Source: Mastigamoeba balamuthi
Lineage: Eukaryota > Evosea > Mastigamoebida > Mastigamoebidae
DNA length: 64,000 nt
Direction of reading: 5' to 3'
Assembly (NCBI GenBank): GCA_902651635.1
Contig: CACRSC010000075.1
Location: forward strand, 412,244-476,243
A model generated the notes under the pieces. The model was given only the letters and a program-made list of their open reading frames with translations. It had not been told where the DNA came from and made no database searches. Every line of letters begins with the position of its first letter. Positions within the stretch are counted from its first letter, which is position 1. Position numbers and translations under genes: made by a program. Shown one piece after another: positions 22,262 to 35,500 of the stretch.

Positions 22262-25200
22262 TCAAGCGTTGTTCTCGGCGGACCCGTGGCGCGAGCGCGA
22301 CTTGGGGGACAGGGAGCCCGCCCGGGCCTTGCCAGGGTCGGCAGCGAGCTGGTTGACCTCTGCGAGGCCGCCGGCGTCGATCGTCTGGGGCATCTGGAGG
22401 GCCACAGAGTCCATCTTGAGGGGCATGATGCCCACCATCGATGCCAGGTCGTCGCCGCTCATCTCCGAGTTCCTGGCAGGGTTGTTGTGCCCGCTGCCGC
22501 TCGACTGGTGCGAGAACAGGCCAGCCGCATTGGCGCTGCCGACAGAAGGGATCAGGTCCTGCGGCACCTCAAACGCTCCTAGCGTCTGTACACGAATCGG
22601 TGAGAACACGCGAACTCTGAACAAGTTGATCGCACAGCAAAGGTCGTGGGCCAGCTGCGCAGGATCTGGAAGATAGATGGGCGCCTCTCGGGCTGCGACT
22701 GCCAGCAGCGGTTAAGAAGCTCTGCAACCTCTGGCGACGCGTTGGGCGGGATCTCTGGAGGACCCAGCTGCGTGTTCATCTCCACAACACCGCCGAGGCC
22801 TGCGCTCATCATGCCCGAGGACATCACAGGAGTGCCCGGCACAGAATGTGATGAAGACTGGCTGTCGGCACTGATCATAGAGGCCGAGGCGGAGGAGGAC
22901 TGCGTCATCTCGATAGGCGCGATAAGCTCCCAGAGGACAATGCCGAAGGCGTAGACGTCGGTCGCTGGTGTCAGGAACGTCCCAGCGATCACCTCTGGCG
23001 GCTGCCACGCTGCCCTCTTCAGCGCCTTGCTGTTGCTGCCAGACGACGAGAAGGCGCCCTTCTTGTTGCTGAACCAGAAGTCCGACACCTTCACTGTCCC
23101 CTTGGCGTCCATCTGGAGGAGACTGTGAGACAATGACAGAAATTATCGATGCTAACGAGGAGGTTGTGAGTGCAGATGCTTCCGTGGACTATGGGCGGCT
23201 TGCACGAGTGCAGATACGCAATCCCCTTCACCACATCCTGTTCTCGGCTTGGTGAGTGCATGCGATAGGAAAGGATCGTACGAAAGCCATCCCGACAAGA
23301 GCATAGACGCTGGCGTAGCGTTTCTCCTTCCTGATGTAGTCGGAAAGAGTGCCGCCTTCCATGTACTCGGTGACGACGAGCAGCTCGGACTTGGTCTCGC
23401 AGTAGCCCATGAGCATGAGGAGGTTGGGGTGGTGGTGCTTGTGCAGCAGAAGCACCTCCTCCTTGATCAGCCGCTGGTCCTCCTTGGGCGTCGCCCTCTT
23501 GTCGATCACCCGCACCGCCACTGTCGTCCCGTGCCAGTCCGCCATGTATATCGACCCGAACCGACCGTTGCCGAGGCACTTGCCCAGCTCGATCTCTCCC
23601 TTGCGGATGTTGAAGAACTCCACTGTCCGTGTCTGCGAAAAACCACCTTATGAGTCGCTACAGACACAAACAGTAGAATGTGAAGGAGAGACTGAGTTGT
23701 GGTACCGCTCTCCAGATGACGAGGCTCAGAATGACCACACACAGAATGCCTCCTCCTCCAAGTCCAATTGCGAGCCCCAGAGTCAACGAGAGGTTGTCAC
23801 TGGAGGAGTCGTTCTCGAAGGGGACGTAGTCGATGCCGCATGTGCTCATACTGATGGTCTTGTACAGCTTCTTGGTGGTGGTCCCCGTCAGCACATAGAC
23901 AGTGCTGAGGCCCTGGTTGCAGCAGTCCCGCAGCTTGCTGCACGAGTCCTTGAACGGCCCGATCTGGAGGCCTCCGACAGTGAACACGCTCCTCTTGTAC
24001 AGCGTGCTGATCAGGTCGGATGTCGTGATGTTTTTGCCCGAGTTGCTGCTCTTGGCCGTGTCGATCACAGCAGCGAGGAACTTGCCGACGAAGAAGCTCT
24101 CGAACGACTTGTCGTCCTGGGCCTCTGACGAGACCCACGTCGAGTACTCTGTGCGCAGAACCGACGTCGATGCGAACGAGACCAGCGGTGGCGACACGCT
24201 GAGCCTGTAGAGGTTCGTGGTGCTTCTTCCGGTGGTAGTAACCTGCGAGTTGAGAACACGGACGACTGTGGCGCTGGCGGTCACGTTGAGTGAGCCACCC
24301 AGCACGAAGTAGGCTCCGAACTTGCCCAGGCTGCCAGCGATGAATGCGCCAGCGCTGACGACACCAGACTCAACGTGCATCTCGACACCCTGGGCCAGCG
24401 AGAAGTGAGTCACACGGCCATCCTGCTGGAGCCCGAGCGTACCGACTTGTTTGCGAAGTCGAGGCCAGTGACGCACTGCTGGGTGTAGGTGCTGTTGTCG
24501 TTGCGGAGCACAGCCACGCTGGTGACTCCCAGCGACCGCAGCAGCACGAAGGCAGCCACAGCCTCGTCGTAGGCCGAGGGGAACAGGTTGATGATGCTCC
24601 TGCAGCCATTACGTGAGGGGAAAGTCGAATGGCGCGGGTGGATCGGACCTCTGGAACGGACGGCGAAGGCCCCAGAGGCCTGGCATTGGCGACACCAGCG
24701 CCACGCCGGCCTCCTTGAAGAGCGAGGCGTTGGACTCCTGCGCGAGGATCGGGCTGGCCACAGCGACCACGGAGCTCGTCTGCAGGGCGCTGAGGAGCGC
24801 GCTCGACGACCCGGTCATGGAGCGGAGCAGAATGGTGTTCTCGCCCTCGGAGTTGTGGTCGCTGACAGCCCCCAGGAGGCCAGAGCGGACGGTGGCGTCG
24901 TCAGACGAGGAGTCGTCGATGGAGCCCACGATGGTGAGCGCGGTGCCCGACGACCACTTGGGAGCCATGCACTCGGCGAACTTGAACGCAGAGCCCGAGA
25001 CGGCCGTCTGCGAGTTGTTGGAGGGCGACCACCGCGTCATGAAGACCTCGTGGACGCCCTGGTTGCACGCGTCGTCGGCGCTCTGCGTCGATGCGCCTCC
25101 GCTGATGCCGCCGTCGCCGTAGGGACCCAGCGTCATGCCCTGCACGTTGAACGTCCGCACGTCGGCGAAGATTGTGTAAAGGAAGTCGCCGATGGTCAGG

Positions 25201-26584
25201 GGCAGGCCGTTGCGGGCGACGGTCTGCTGGACAGCCTCGTAGAGGAACCAGCCCGTCAGGTACCCCTCCAGCGTCGCCCGCGACTTGCTGCTGGTTGCTG
25301 TCCGGTTGAACTTGCGGATCAGCGGAATGGACGTCCACAGCGCTTTGGTGTCGGGCATGCTCTGCGTGAAGTAGACCTCGATGCCTTTGCTGTCGAGCAG
25401 CGCCCGCGTCGAGGTGTCGAGCAGCGTGTACATGTCCATTGCCGACGCGTACGAGACGATGTACACCTTGAGGCCCGTGTGGCCGCTGCTCGCCAGCCAC
25501 GTGAGGTACTGCGCCGTGACGTCTGGCAGCGCGCAGGAGATGATCGTCTGGGGCGCCTTCCCCGTGAAGAAGGTCGTCATGGAGCTACTCATCTGCGCGT
25601 CCGTCACGGTGCTGCCCGAGAGCCTGTGAGTCTACATACTGTGGACCACAGGGGCGCACGCACCCCTGGGGGATGAAGACTTTGGTGGTGAGGCCCGTCC
25701 CCGGAGTCGACAGCAGCACTTGCAGCGAGTCGTCGATGTAGTTGTACGCCCAGTGGCCGTACAGCGAGTCGCGGGCGATGAGTCCGATGCGCGACAGAGT
25801 CGACCAGTTTTGCGACAGCAGCGACAGCACCGCGTTGAACTCGTCGCTGCCCGACGCCCTGATGTTCACCACAAACGGCAGCGTCACCGAGCGGGCTGTG
25901 CGTCCGGCCGGTGTGTGCTCGTCAGCGGGTGGACCACAAAACAAAACTCGGTGAGAGGCGCACAGTTGCGAGTGAACGTGGCGGTGTTGTTGCCGTTGGT
26001 CGTGCTGCGCAGGTCCTGGCTGGCCGTCTGCGAGCCCACGAAGGGGACGCCGTAGCTCTTGAGCAGGCTGAGCAGCTTGGGCTCCATCGTGCTGGTCGTC
26101 TTTGTGCAGGCGATGATCATCGCGCAGTTCTCCTCCACGAGCCGCCTCACGTTCGTCAGCATCTCATTCTGCACCCCCGGGCGCGCGAGTGCACCGAAGC
26201 GTGAGATCCGGCGACGACGCCATCATCCAGGAAGCCCCCACTGCCCCTCGCCATTTTGAGCAACTGAATAACCGACAAAGAGAAGCGGCAAAAAAGATGC
26301 AGAATGCTGTGGCGGGGCTCTGAGGCCCCCAGCGAGTGCGGACGGACATCGGACGAGTGGTTCAGCTGCACGAGCTTCAGGGGGACCGAGGTCAGCAGCT
26401 TCGCCTGGGCGATGGCCGCGCGGAGGCCCTCGGCGCCGCCCCGCTCGACCTGCGTGGTGCCCGTCGTCTGGCCGATGACCACCTCGGCGACGCTGCAGTT
26501 GGGCGCCACGCCGTACGCAGAGGCCCCGCTCGCCGCGAGGCACGCGAGGAGGGCGCACAGGACGGCCGGGGCGGTGGAGTGCAT
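22262..26584 (-). CDS. Receptor pseudokinase, subgroup of 17237/22262/27434 (1236 aa)
   Basis: Exons: 26584-26348, 26168-25964, 25895-25664, 25611-24649, 24599-24443, 24389-23706, 23632-23282, 23237-23157, 23112-22636, 22585-22262 (3711 nt). The start MHSTAPAVL is chosen because a hydrophobic signal sequence and then YGVAPNCSVAEVVIGQ follow; the frame stays open far upstream without family similarity. Two adjacent acceptors are possible for exon 4 (at 25611 or slightly upstream); the one listed keeps the family pattern. The pseudokinase has VAVR (Arg867), HGS (961-963) and DFW (981-983); exon 8 starts DVVKG where the others have DVLKG. The activation segment has SNSK, shared with the gene at 27434. 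The tail (from 1130) ends SAENNA. It is a surface receptor by signal peptide and membrane helix; the ligand is unknown. Confidence 0.9.
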
Positions 26585-27433
26585 GCGGGCGGCGGACGAG
26601 GGGACGAGGGGATGGCGGATGAGCTCTGCTGGGTTCTGAGATGAAAACTGTGAGACCTGCGCTGCAATCTGCTCGGTGATTTCTGGGTTCAACGATTCTC
26701 TGTTTGGAAACCGCTGTGCGGCAAAAATAGCCAGTTCCTGAACACACACGTTCTGACTGTCGAGCAGGCGAGAGGAGGGCCCAGGGCGACTGGTGTCAGC
26801 ATCGAGTTGAATTGCAATAATCGCCCTCGCCAATCCCGGGGGTTTTTCTTCCGTCTTCGATATGCGCCGGTGATTTCTGCTCTCCCGCAAGCACGCGCAG
26901 ACCTCTGCGGCTTGCTCACGCTGTGCCGGAGGGGCGGGGGCCACAGCCCGGACATGCCGCTCAGAGAGCGCCGTGATTTTTGCCGGAGGAGGAGACACAG
27001 CTGGAGAATTCCCGAGGGCCTGGAAGAATTTGCTGCCCTGTGCGAGCCACGAGTGGCTGGCGCCCTGTCGACACGCCCAGCGCTCTTTTTCCGAACACGG
27101 GCCGCTGAAATGAGTTGAAAAAGTGGAGTACCATCTCGGGCCGTCGCCAGCAAATGGAGAAATTCCGGAGCACTCATCGATCCCTTGAGTCGCGCCGCGC
27201 GGGACTCTGTGTGGCAACACAGAGTCCCAGAGCCTTCCTGTGTTGCACAACACACAACAGCCCACGTACCGAGTGGTACCCTATGTCCTTGGAGAATAAT
27301 ACTCTTCGTGGTGCCGCCTGGGCAACAGGAATCGGTGGAGCCAATTTGGTACTTGAGTTCCTTTGCCACAGGGAGATGACTATGTTTATGGCGTAGCGTA
27401 GTCGGTGTGCGAGCGAGTGCCCTCGGAGGCATC
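26585..27433. other. Spacer, 849 bp, with two adjacent hairpins
   Basis: This is the 5' flank of the gene at 22262 and the 3' flank of the gene at 27434. It contains the inverted repeats at 27201-27254, about 180-230 bp past the stop codon at 27434. The frame upstream of the start at 26584 is open but has no recognisable domain. Confidence 0.5.
27201..27254. repeat. Two adjacent perfect inverted repeats (hairpins)
   Basis: Positions 27201-27212 (gggactctgtgt) pair perfectly with 27217-27228 across a 4-nt loop. Ten bases on, 27239-27245 (tgtgttg) pair with 27248-27254 across 2 nt. On the minus strand this lies downstream of the stop at 27434, so it could be a 3' UTR or transcript-end structure. 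It could also be chance. Confidence 0.6.
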
Positions 27434-30400
27434 TCAAACGTTGTCGGCAGAGCCCTGACGAGAGCGCGTCCTCGACGACACGGAACCGGACCTGCGCTTA
27501 GCGGGCTCCGCCGCGAGCTGGTTGACCTCTGCGAGGTCGCTGGCGTCTATCTTCTGGGGCATCTGGAGGGCCACAGAGTCCATCTTGAGGGGCATGATGC
27601 CCACCATCGACGCCATGTCGTCGCCGCTCATCTCCGAGTTCCTGGCAGGGTTGTTGTGCCCGCTGCCGCTCGACTGTTGCGAGAACAGCCCCGCGGCGTT
27701 ACCGCTGCCGACAGAAGGGATCAGGTCCTGCGGCACCTCAAACGCCCCGAGCGTCTGGCAAAGCTACGCGTTACCATCAAATACAGATACGACCCATCGT
27801 ACCGAAAACGTCGTGGGCCAGCTGCGCAGGATCTGGAAGATCGATGGACGCCTCTCGGGCTGCGACTGCCAGCAGCGCTCCAGAAGGTCGGCCACCTCGG
27901 GGGTCGCGTTGGGCGGTATCTCCGGAGGCCCCAGCTGCGTGTTGTTCATCTCCACAGCGCCACCCTGGCCGGGGCTCATCATGCCAGAGGACATAACAGG
28001 AGTGCTTGGCAATGAGCAAGCCGGCGACCTAAACTCTGGTGTACTGACAACTGAGACTGAGGCCGAGGCAGAGGCAGAGGAGGACTGCGTCATTTCGACA
28101 GGCGCGATGAGCTCCCAGAGGACGATGCCGAAGGCGTAGACGTCGGTAGCCGGCGTCAGGAACGTGCCAGCGATGACCTCTGGCGGCTGCCACGCTGCCC
28201 TCTTCAGCGACTTGCTGTTGCTGCCCGACGACGAGAAGGCGCCTTTCTTGTTGCTGAACCAGAAGTCCGACACCTTCACTGTTCCTTTCCCATCAAGCTT
28301 ATGGAGATCAGCCAGAGTGAACAGTTTTGGCCAACTACTCACAAGGAGGGTGCGCGTGCAGATGCTGCCATGGACAATCGGTGGCTTGCACGAGTGCAGG
28401 TACGCAATGCCTTTGAGCACATCCTATAAAAGGTTTAGCGCAACTTCTGGTCTGTGGAATTAAACGCATACGAAAGCCATCCCGACAAGGGCGTAGACGC
28501 TGGCGTAGCGTTTCTCCTTCCTGATGTAGTCGGCGAGGGTGCCGCCCTCCATGTACTCGGTGACGACGAGCAGCTCGTTGCGGGTCTCGCAGTAGCCCAT
28601 GAGCATGAGGAGGTTGGGGTGGTGGTGCTTGTGCAGCAGCAGCACCTCCTCCTTGATCAGCCGCTGGTCCTCCTTGGGCGTCGCCTTCTTGTCGATCACC
28701 CGCACCGCCACTGTCGTCCCGTGCCAGTCGGCCATGTACATCGACCCGAACCTGCCCTGACCAAGGCACTTGCCCAGCTCGATCTCTCCCTTGCGGATGT
28801 TGAAGAACTCCACCGTACGGGACTGCAAATGTGGTTGTTTAATATGCGAAGGAGAGAGTGAGTGGTGGTAGTACCGCTCTCCAGACAATCAACGATAAAG
28901 CGAGCATTCCTATGATACCGCCGCCACCCAGGCCGACAGCGAGCCCCAGAGTCAACGGGAGGTTGTCATTGGAGGAGTCGTTCTCATAGGGAACGTAGTC
29001 GATGCCGCATGTGCTCATGCTGATGGTCTTGTACAACTTCTGCGCGGTGGCCCCCGTCAGTACGTAGACGGTGCTGAGGCCCTGGTTGCAGCAGTCCCTC
29101 AGCTTGCTGCACGAGTCCTTGAAAGGCCCGATCTGTAGGCCTCCGACAGTGAACACGCTCCTCTTGTACACCGTGCTGAGGAGGCTGGATGTGGTAACCT
29201 TCGTGGCCGAGCTGCTTCCCTTGACCGTGTCGATTACCGCGGCCAGGAACTTGCCGACGAAGAAGCTCTCGAACGACGAGTCGTCCTGGTCCTCTGAAGC
29301 TACCCACGAGGAGTACTCTGTGCGCAGGTCCGATGTCGAAGCGAAGTATGCCAGCGGCGGCGACACGCTGAGTCTATAGAGGTTCGCGAAGCTCATCCCA
29401 GTTGTCGTCGCCTGCGAGTTGAGCAGCCGCACCGCCGTGGTGTTGCTTCTCATGTTCAGAGTGCCGCCCAACACGAAGTAGGCGTCGAATTTGCCGGCAG
29501 AGCTGGTGATGTACGTGGCAGCCTTGACGACGTCCCCCTCGACGTGCACGCTGATTCCCTGTGTATGCCGCAATCAGCGGGGCCCAGCGAGAGCGTAGAC
29601 TGCGCGCACCGACTTGTTTGCGAAGCTGAGGCCTGTGATGCACTGCTGTGTGTAGGTGCTGTTGTCGTTCTTGAGAACCGCCACGCTGGTGACTCCAAGT
29701 GAGTGGAACAGCACGAAGGCAGCCACAGCCTCGTCGTAGGCCGAGGGGAAGAGGTTCACGATGCTCCTGTCAAGCAGTTGAGTCTCCAAGTAAGGCGTGG
29801 TGGTGTGCGGCACCTCTGGAACGGGCGCCGAAGTCCCCAGAGGCCCGGCATCGGTGACACCAGTGCAACGCCAGCCTTCTTGTACAGTGTGGCACCGGAC
29901 TCAATTGTGAGCGTCGGACTGGCTACAGCGACCACAGAGCTGGCAGTCAGGTCGCTGCTGAATGTAGCAGAAGTGCTCGTCATGGAGCGGAGCAGAATGG
30001 TGTTCTCGCCCTCGGAGTTGTGGTCGCTGACAGCTCCCAGGAGACCGGAGCGCACTGTGGTCTCGGTGTCCTCGTCGTCGTCGACCGAGCCTACCAGCGT
30101 GAGGACGCCGCCAGAGGACCACTGGGGCGCCATGCACTCGGCGAACTTGAACGTCGAGCCCGAGACGGCCGTCTGCGAGTTATTGGAGGGCGACCACTGC
30201 GTCATGTACACCTGGTGGACGCCCTGGTTGCATGCGTCGTCGGCGGTCTGCGTCGACGCTATGTACGTGCCGCCGTCGCCGTAGGGCCCGAGCGTCACGC
30301 CCTGCACGTCGAACGTCCGCACGTCCTCGAAGATGGTGTAGAGGAAGTCGCCGAGGGTCAGGGGCAGGCTGTTGCGGGCGACGGTCTGCTGGATGGCCTC

Positions 30401-31743
30401 GTAGATGAACCAGCCCGTCAGGTACCCCTCCAGCGCTGAGCGTGTCTTGTACTGCGTCGAGGCGCTGTTGAACAGGCGGATCAGCGGAATAGCCGACCTC
30501 AGCGATGTGGGGCTGGGGTTGGGCATGCTCTGCGTGAAGTAGACCTCGATGCCTTTGCTGTCGAGCAGCGCCCGCGTCGAGTCGTCGAGCAATGTGTACA
30601 TGTCTGTGGCAGAGACCCACGAGACGATGTACACCTTGAGGCTTGTGTGACTACTGCTCGCCAGCCACGAGAGCCACTGCGCCGTGACGTCTGGCAGCAC
30701 GCAGGAGATGATCGCCTGGGGAGTCGCTCCCGTGAAGAAGGTCGTCATGGAGCTGCTCATCTGAGCGTCCGTCACCGAGCTGTGAGAGCTTCAGCGTCAG
30801 CAGCGAATAGTCCAATCTCAGGAGGGCGAACCCCTGGCTCAGGAAGACCTTCGTCAAGAGGCCCGTGTCGGAGGACAGCAGGACCTGGAGCGACGAGTCG
30901 ATGTAGTTGTACGCCCAGTGGCCGTACGTCGAGTCGCGAGCGACGAGTCCGATGCTCGATAGCGTCGACCAGTTTTGCGATAGCAGCGACAGAACCGCGT
31001 TCAACTCGTCGCTGCCCGATGCCCTGACGTTCACTACAAACGGCAGAGTGACCTGCCGCGCTGTGTTGATCGAGAGGGCTCGAAAGGTGAGTGACGAGGC
31101 CCGCAGCATCGCAATGTGACGGACTATTGCGTGTGAACGTGGCCGTGTTGTTGGAGTTTGTCGCGTTGCGCATGTCCTGGCTGGCTGTTTGTGAGCCCAC
31201 CAAGGGGACGCCGTAGCTCTTGAGCAGGCTGAGCAGCTTGGGCTCTGTTGTGCTGGTCGTCTTTGTGCAGGCGATGATCATCGCGCAGTGCTCCAGGATG
31301 AGCGTCTCCACGTTCTCCAGCATCCCCTCCTGCACTCCTCCCGTGTGGACTCGGTGAGACTGCACCAGTCTTCTGTCGAGGGCTCGGGCGCCTCCCCCAA
31401 TCGGGACGCAGAGACAGAAAATTACTGCGACAGGCAATATTCAAAGTGCGGTGCGGGTGTTGCGACTGGAGAAGTGCGGACGGACATCGGACGAGTGGTT
31501 GAGCTGCACGAGCTTCAGGGGCACTGTGGTCAGTAGCTGCGCCTGTGTGATTGCAGCACGGAGGCCGACTGCTCCGCGCTGCTCTATCAGCGTGCCGCCA
31601 GAGGTCTGTCCGATGACCACCTCACTGACGCTGCAGTTCGACACTGCGCCGTACGCAGCGGCCCCGCGGGCCCAGACGAGTACAACGAGGTATAAGAGCC
31701 CCAGAGAGGTGTCTGCTGTGCCCGCGCGATGCGTAGAGTGCAT
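27434..31743 (-). CDS. Receptor pseudokinase with additional catalytic-loop loss (1248 aa)
   Basis: Exons: 31743-31486, 31329-31125, 31060-30832, 30779-29814, 29766-29610, 29558-28875, 28822-28472, 28423-28343, 28297-27803, 27754-27434 (3747 nt). Ectodomain motifs place it with the genes at 17237 and 22262 (ACTKTTSTTEPKLLSLLKSY in exon 2 is nearly shared with 22262; ISTCGIDY-type segment before the membrane). The pseudokinase has VAVR (Arg874), HGS (968-970) and DFW (988-990). It is also the only complete copy in which the metal-binding Asn of the catalytic loop is replaced: CTRTLL instead of CTHNLL/CTQNLL, with Thr975. The Ser-rich insert is among the longest (exon 9 is 495 nt). The tail has several Arg-x-x-Ser type sites (RSGSVSSRTRSRQGS) and ends ADNV. 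The second base of several introns is variable but all donors are GT. Confidence 0.9.
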
Positions 31744-32580
31744 TTGCGGTCGTCGGGAGACTGTTTTGTGCTGTGATTGCTTGAACTTGGTGTGCCCGGT
31801 GACCTTGAAAAACTGCTGCGATTTCCGTGAGACGAGGAGGTTGGTTCACCCAATGCGCCCGGAATGGAAAATGAGATCTGTGCTGTATGCACGTGGTGTG
31901 TGGAATGGGCTCTCCTGTGATGTTGGCACTCAGAGGCCTCGGCCGAACGCGCAAGCGAATGCCCGCAACTCATCGAAATATTATATCGGCCCCCACAGCA
32001 GCTCTGAAGCACCGCAATTGGCATAGAACTCTGTGTGTGCGATGCTGCCTACTGCGCGCAGACGTTAGGTACCTGCGGAGTTCGCGAGGAGCCCTTGTCA
32101 GCCGCCATATACCACAGCGAGTCCGAGCTGTCTGGAACACTCTGGAGAGTCTTGGAGGGCAACTTTGCGGCACGGGGCAGAGACATTGAGATGAGGGAAC
32201 ATGAGAGCTGTTTCTGACCCACGGCGAATTGCGTCCGCAAGCGCCCAGGGGATTGTATCTCTGACCGCTTCCCGCAAGATGCTCTCAAGCTGCCGAGGTC
32301 CCTTCGGCCCGCGGCCTGGCACATACGAATGCATGCCCTAACACCATGGGACAACGGAGAGCCCCCACCAGTATTGTTCCCAGAAAAACTGGAGCACTCG
32401 GCCACTCCGCACCCGCACCTCAACAAAGAATGCGAGAGATGGGTAGAGTTCGACAGCAGGTGTCGATGATTCAACGGTCTGTTAGGGTGTTGTGTACAGG
32501 TGCGCGTGTGGGGATGAGAAAGTGCGAGGGTTGTGTGGGATGTGTGTTTGTGGGCGATAGTTTTGCACTGTGCTTCCAAC
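31744..32580. other. Spacer, 837 bp
   Basis: A short AT-rich run (aaatattatatc near 31977) stands out. Otherwise I see no gene, RNA, repeat or clear promoter. Confidence 0.5.
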
Positions 32581-35500
32581 TCACACGTTGTTCTCGGCAG
32601 AGCCCTGGCGAGAGCGCGTCTTGGAAGACACGGAGCCGGACCTGTGCTTGGCGGGCTCCGCCGCGAGCTGGTTGACCTCTGCGAGGCCGCCGGCGTCGAT
32701 CTTCTGAGGCATCTGGAGGGCCACAGAGTCCATCTTGAGGGGCATGATGCCCACCATCGACGCCATGTCGTCGCCGCTCATCTCCGAGTTCTTTGGGTTG
32801 TTGTGCCCGCTGCCGCTCGACTGGTGCGAGAACAGCCCCGCGGCGTTGGCGCTGCCGACAGAGGGGATCAGGTCCTGCGGCACCTCAAACGCTCCGAGCG
32901 TCTGCGCACATTGGAGGTGAGTACTGCACTTGTCCCTGTGAAATGCTCTCACAGCAAAGGTTGTGGGCCAGCTGCGCAGGATCTGAAAGATCGATGGGCG
33001 CCTCTCGGGCTGCGACTGCCAGCACTTCTCGAGGAGCTCTGCAACCTCTGGCGACGCGTTTGGCGGTATCTCCGGAGGACCCAGCTGCGGGGTCTGCATC
33101 TCAATAGCACCGCCCAGGCCGGCGCTCATCATGCCCGAGGACATCACAGGAGTGCCCGGCACCGAATGCGACGTCGATTGGCTGTCGGTAACACTGGCAG
33201 CAGAGGCGGACGCAGAGGCAGAGGACGACGTCAGAGTCATGTCGGGGGGCGCGATGATCTCCCAGAGGACGATGCCGAAGGCGTAGACGTCAGTCGCTGG
33301 CGTCAACAGCGTGCCAGCGATCACCTCTGGCGGCTGCCACGCTGCCTTCTTCAGCGACTTGCCGCTGCCCGAGGAAGAGAAAGCCCCCTTCTTGCTGCTG
33401 AACCAGAAGTCTGACACCTTCACTGTCCCCTTGGCGTCCATCTGCAAAGAGCAATGAGCGATTGTGACCAAGTTGACATTGCTGCATACGAGAAGGTTGT
33501 GGGTGCAGATGCTGCCGTGGACAATCGGTGGCTTGCATGAGTGCAGGTACGCGATCCCCTTGAGCACATCCTGTTCATTCAAGAATTTAGCTCTGATAGT
33601 GCCTTGGGGAGGAGAAATAAAGACGCACGAATGCCATTGCGACGAGCGAGTACACGTCGGCGTAGCGTTTCTCCTTCCTGAGGTACTCCGCGAGGGTGCC
33701 GCCCTCCATGTACTCTGTGACGACGAGGAGCTCGGTCTTGGTCTCGCAGTAGCCCATGAGCATGAGGAGGTTTGGGTGGTGGTGCTTGTGCAGCAGCAGC
33801 ACCTCCTCCTTGATCAGCCGCTGGTCCTCCTTGGGCGTCGCCTTCTTGTCGATCACCCGCACAGCCACTGTCGTCCCGTGCCAGTCCGCCATGTACATCG
33901 ATCCGAAACGTCCGTTGCCCAGGCACTTGCCCAGCTCGATCTCTCCCTTGCGGATGTTGAAGAACTCCACTGTCCGGGACTGCTATGGACTTAGCTGTGT
34001 TTTGTGAAAGACTGAGTGCGACGCACAGCTCTCCAGATGACCAGAGTGAGGATGAGCACGCAGAGGAGACCACCGCCACCAAGACCAATGGCCAGGCCCA
34101 GAATGAGGTTCATGTTGTCGTCCGAGGCCTCGTCTATCACTGGCCAGTACTTCCTGCCGCAGTCGCCGTCCCCGAACATTTTTACAACCCTCTGGTTGGT
34201 CGACTGACCTGAGAGGACGTAGACGGTGTTGAGGCCCTGGTTGCAGCATTCGCGCTCCTTGCTGCACGAGTCCTGGAATGGCCCGATCTGTATGCCCCCG
34301 ACAGTGAAGACACTCCTCTTGTAGACGGCCTTGAGGAGCTCTTCCGCGCCGACGGACTTGTTGCTCTCCCCGTTCTTGGCGACGTCGATGACAGCACCCA
34401 GGAACTTGCCGACGAAGAAGCTCCGGAACGACGTGCCGTCGGTGTCTGTCGACGAGACCCACGTCGAGTACTCTGTGCGCAGGTCCGACGTCGTCGCGAA
34501 GTACACCAGCGGCGGCGACACGCTCAGGCTATACGTCAAGGAAGACGACGCGTTGTTGCGCCCGCCCCTCCCTGTCGACACGACCTGCGAGTTGAGCAGC
34601 CGCACGATCTTGGACGCCGTGCCCGCCTTGCTGGCGTTGAACGTGCCGCCCAGGATGAGCACAGCGCCGAACTCGCTGCTGGGGTTTTCGCGTATCCACG
34701 TCGCGGCGTCCGTAACTCCCTTGTCCTCGGGGTGAACTCCCCTCTGCACGGGTCGGTGTGAGCAACCTGCGACAGAGCCGCTGGTGAGGACAGGTGTGGG
34801 GGCGCACAGTGTCGTTGATGTGCTCGAGCGCCTGGATGCACTGCGTTGTGTAGAGCGAGTCGTCGTTGCGGATGATGGCGACCTTGGTGACCTTGAGGGT
34901 CTCCAGGAACGCGAAGGCCGCATCCATCTCGTCGTACGCAGAGGGGAACAGGTTGACGATGCCCCTGAAAGGGACGGCGTGTCAGCACGGGCAGCAAGCG
35001 AGAGGGGTCCGGGGGAGATGGCTCGGGTGCCTTTGGAATGGGCGGCGCAGGTTCCAGAACCCCGGGAGCGGAGAGATCAGCGCGACGTCCTGGAAGACGG
35101 TGCTGACGCCGGTGGTGTCGGTGAGCAGCGGGCTGACGACGGCGACGACCTTGCTGTCGCGCAGGCCGCTGGCGATGCCGCTGAGGTTGCCCTCCATGGA
35201 GCGCAGCAGAACCGTGTTGTCGCCCTCGGCGTTGTGGTCGTTGACGGCGCCCAGCAGCCCCGACCGCGAGGTCGTGTCCGACGCCGTGCTCTCGAGGTCG
35301 ATCGACCCCACGAGCGTCAGCGTCCCCGAGGACGTCCACTGGGGCGCAATGCAGCCGGCCCACTTGGTCGTGGCCCCCGCGAGGTGCGTCTCGCTGCCGT
35401 TGGAGGGCTCCCAGAGGACCATGTACATGTCGTGGACGCCCTGGTTGCACGCCTCCTCTGCGCTCTGCGTCGACGTGCCTCCGCTGATGCCGCCGTCGCC

